From CAWVWD01 sp965662365 (GTDB lineage Bacteria; Bacteroidota; Bacteroidia; Chitinophagales; Saprospiraceae): a stretch of 5,702 nt of DNA. Made by a program: the position numbers and the translations under genes. Each line of letters opens with the position of its first letter. Position 1 is the first letter of the stretch. This document shows positions 5,578 through 5,702 of the stretch, in pieces. The stretch lies in assembly GCA_965662365.1 (NCBI GenBank), contig CBFIHR010000141.1, positions 1-5,702 on the forward strand. The letters are read 5' to 3'. Below the pieces are notes generated by a model. It saw only the letters and a program-made list of their open reading frames with translations, did no database searches and was not told where the DNA came from.

Positions 5578-5702
5578 ATGAATCGTATTTTATTTTCGCT
5601 TATTATTATTTTCGCTTTCGCTAAATGTCAACTAGAATCCCAAACCGCTGATAACCAAAATATTACACCTCAAAAAGGTTTAAGGATTCATCAATCTACC
5701 GT
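5578..5702 (+). CDS. N-terminus of an exported protein, 3' end outside window
   Basis: Forty-one codons plus a partial Val codon are visible, with no stop before the window edge. The start MNRILFSLIIIFAFAKC has one Arg, a hydrophobic core at residues 4-15, and AFA (13-15) that fits signal peptidase I cleavage before Lys16. Cys17 raises the possibility of a lipoprotein, but Lys at the position before it is a poor lipobox. The following residues are polar (QLESQTADNQN), as expected for a mature exported chain. The family cannot be recognised from this fragment. The upstream 190 bases are shared with the divergent DUF2452 gene. There is no Shine-Dalgarno sequence, only an A-rich run (CTAAAAAGAT) before the ATG. 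Confidence 0.7.
   Translation, partial: MNRILFSLIIIFAFAKCQLESQTADNQNITPQKGLRIHQST

Overview
The window is AT-rich bacterial DNA that most likely comes from a member of the Bacteroidota. Three things point there: Shine-Dalgarno sequences are weak or absent before most genes, two upstream regions carry matches to the Bacteroidota -7 promoter box (TAnnTTTG), and the gene families are typical of that phylum (a secreted metal-binding protein ending in a CCxY tail, a short RsmI-like methyltransferase, a DUF2452 protein). The genus cannot be fixed from the sequence; a saprospirian or chitinophagal relative is only a guess.

Layout from left to right: the 3' part of ribF (riboflavin kinase/FAD synthetase); a family 2 glycosyltransferase on the same strand, apparently starting at TTG; a perfect palindrome that separates it from a convergent minus-strand gene for a small secreted heavy-metal-associated (HMA) protein; a divergent intergenic region; a two-domain peptide-type ABC transporter ATPase on the plus strand; an intrinsic terminator serving the minus strand; two minus-strand genes, a tetrapyrrole-methylase-fold methyltransferase and, upstream of it, a DUF2452 protein; and finally the 5' end of an exported protein that runs off the window. 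No intergenic stretch exceeds 300 bases.

The genes do not form one pathway. They look like core and semi-core functions side by side: flavin cofactor synthesis, surface glycan synthesis, metal binding in the envelope, peptide uptake, and probable RNA or small-molecule methylation. I see no tRNA, rRNA, CRISPR array, insertion sequence, phage gene or toxin-antitoxin pair, and no clear undescribed multi-gene system. The most unusual structure is non-coding: short degenerate tandem repeats of about 8 bases occupy three separate intergenic regions. Two of them sit immediately before start codons, and two share a recognisable octamer core.
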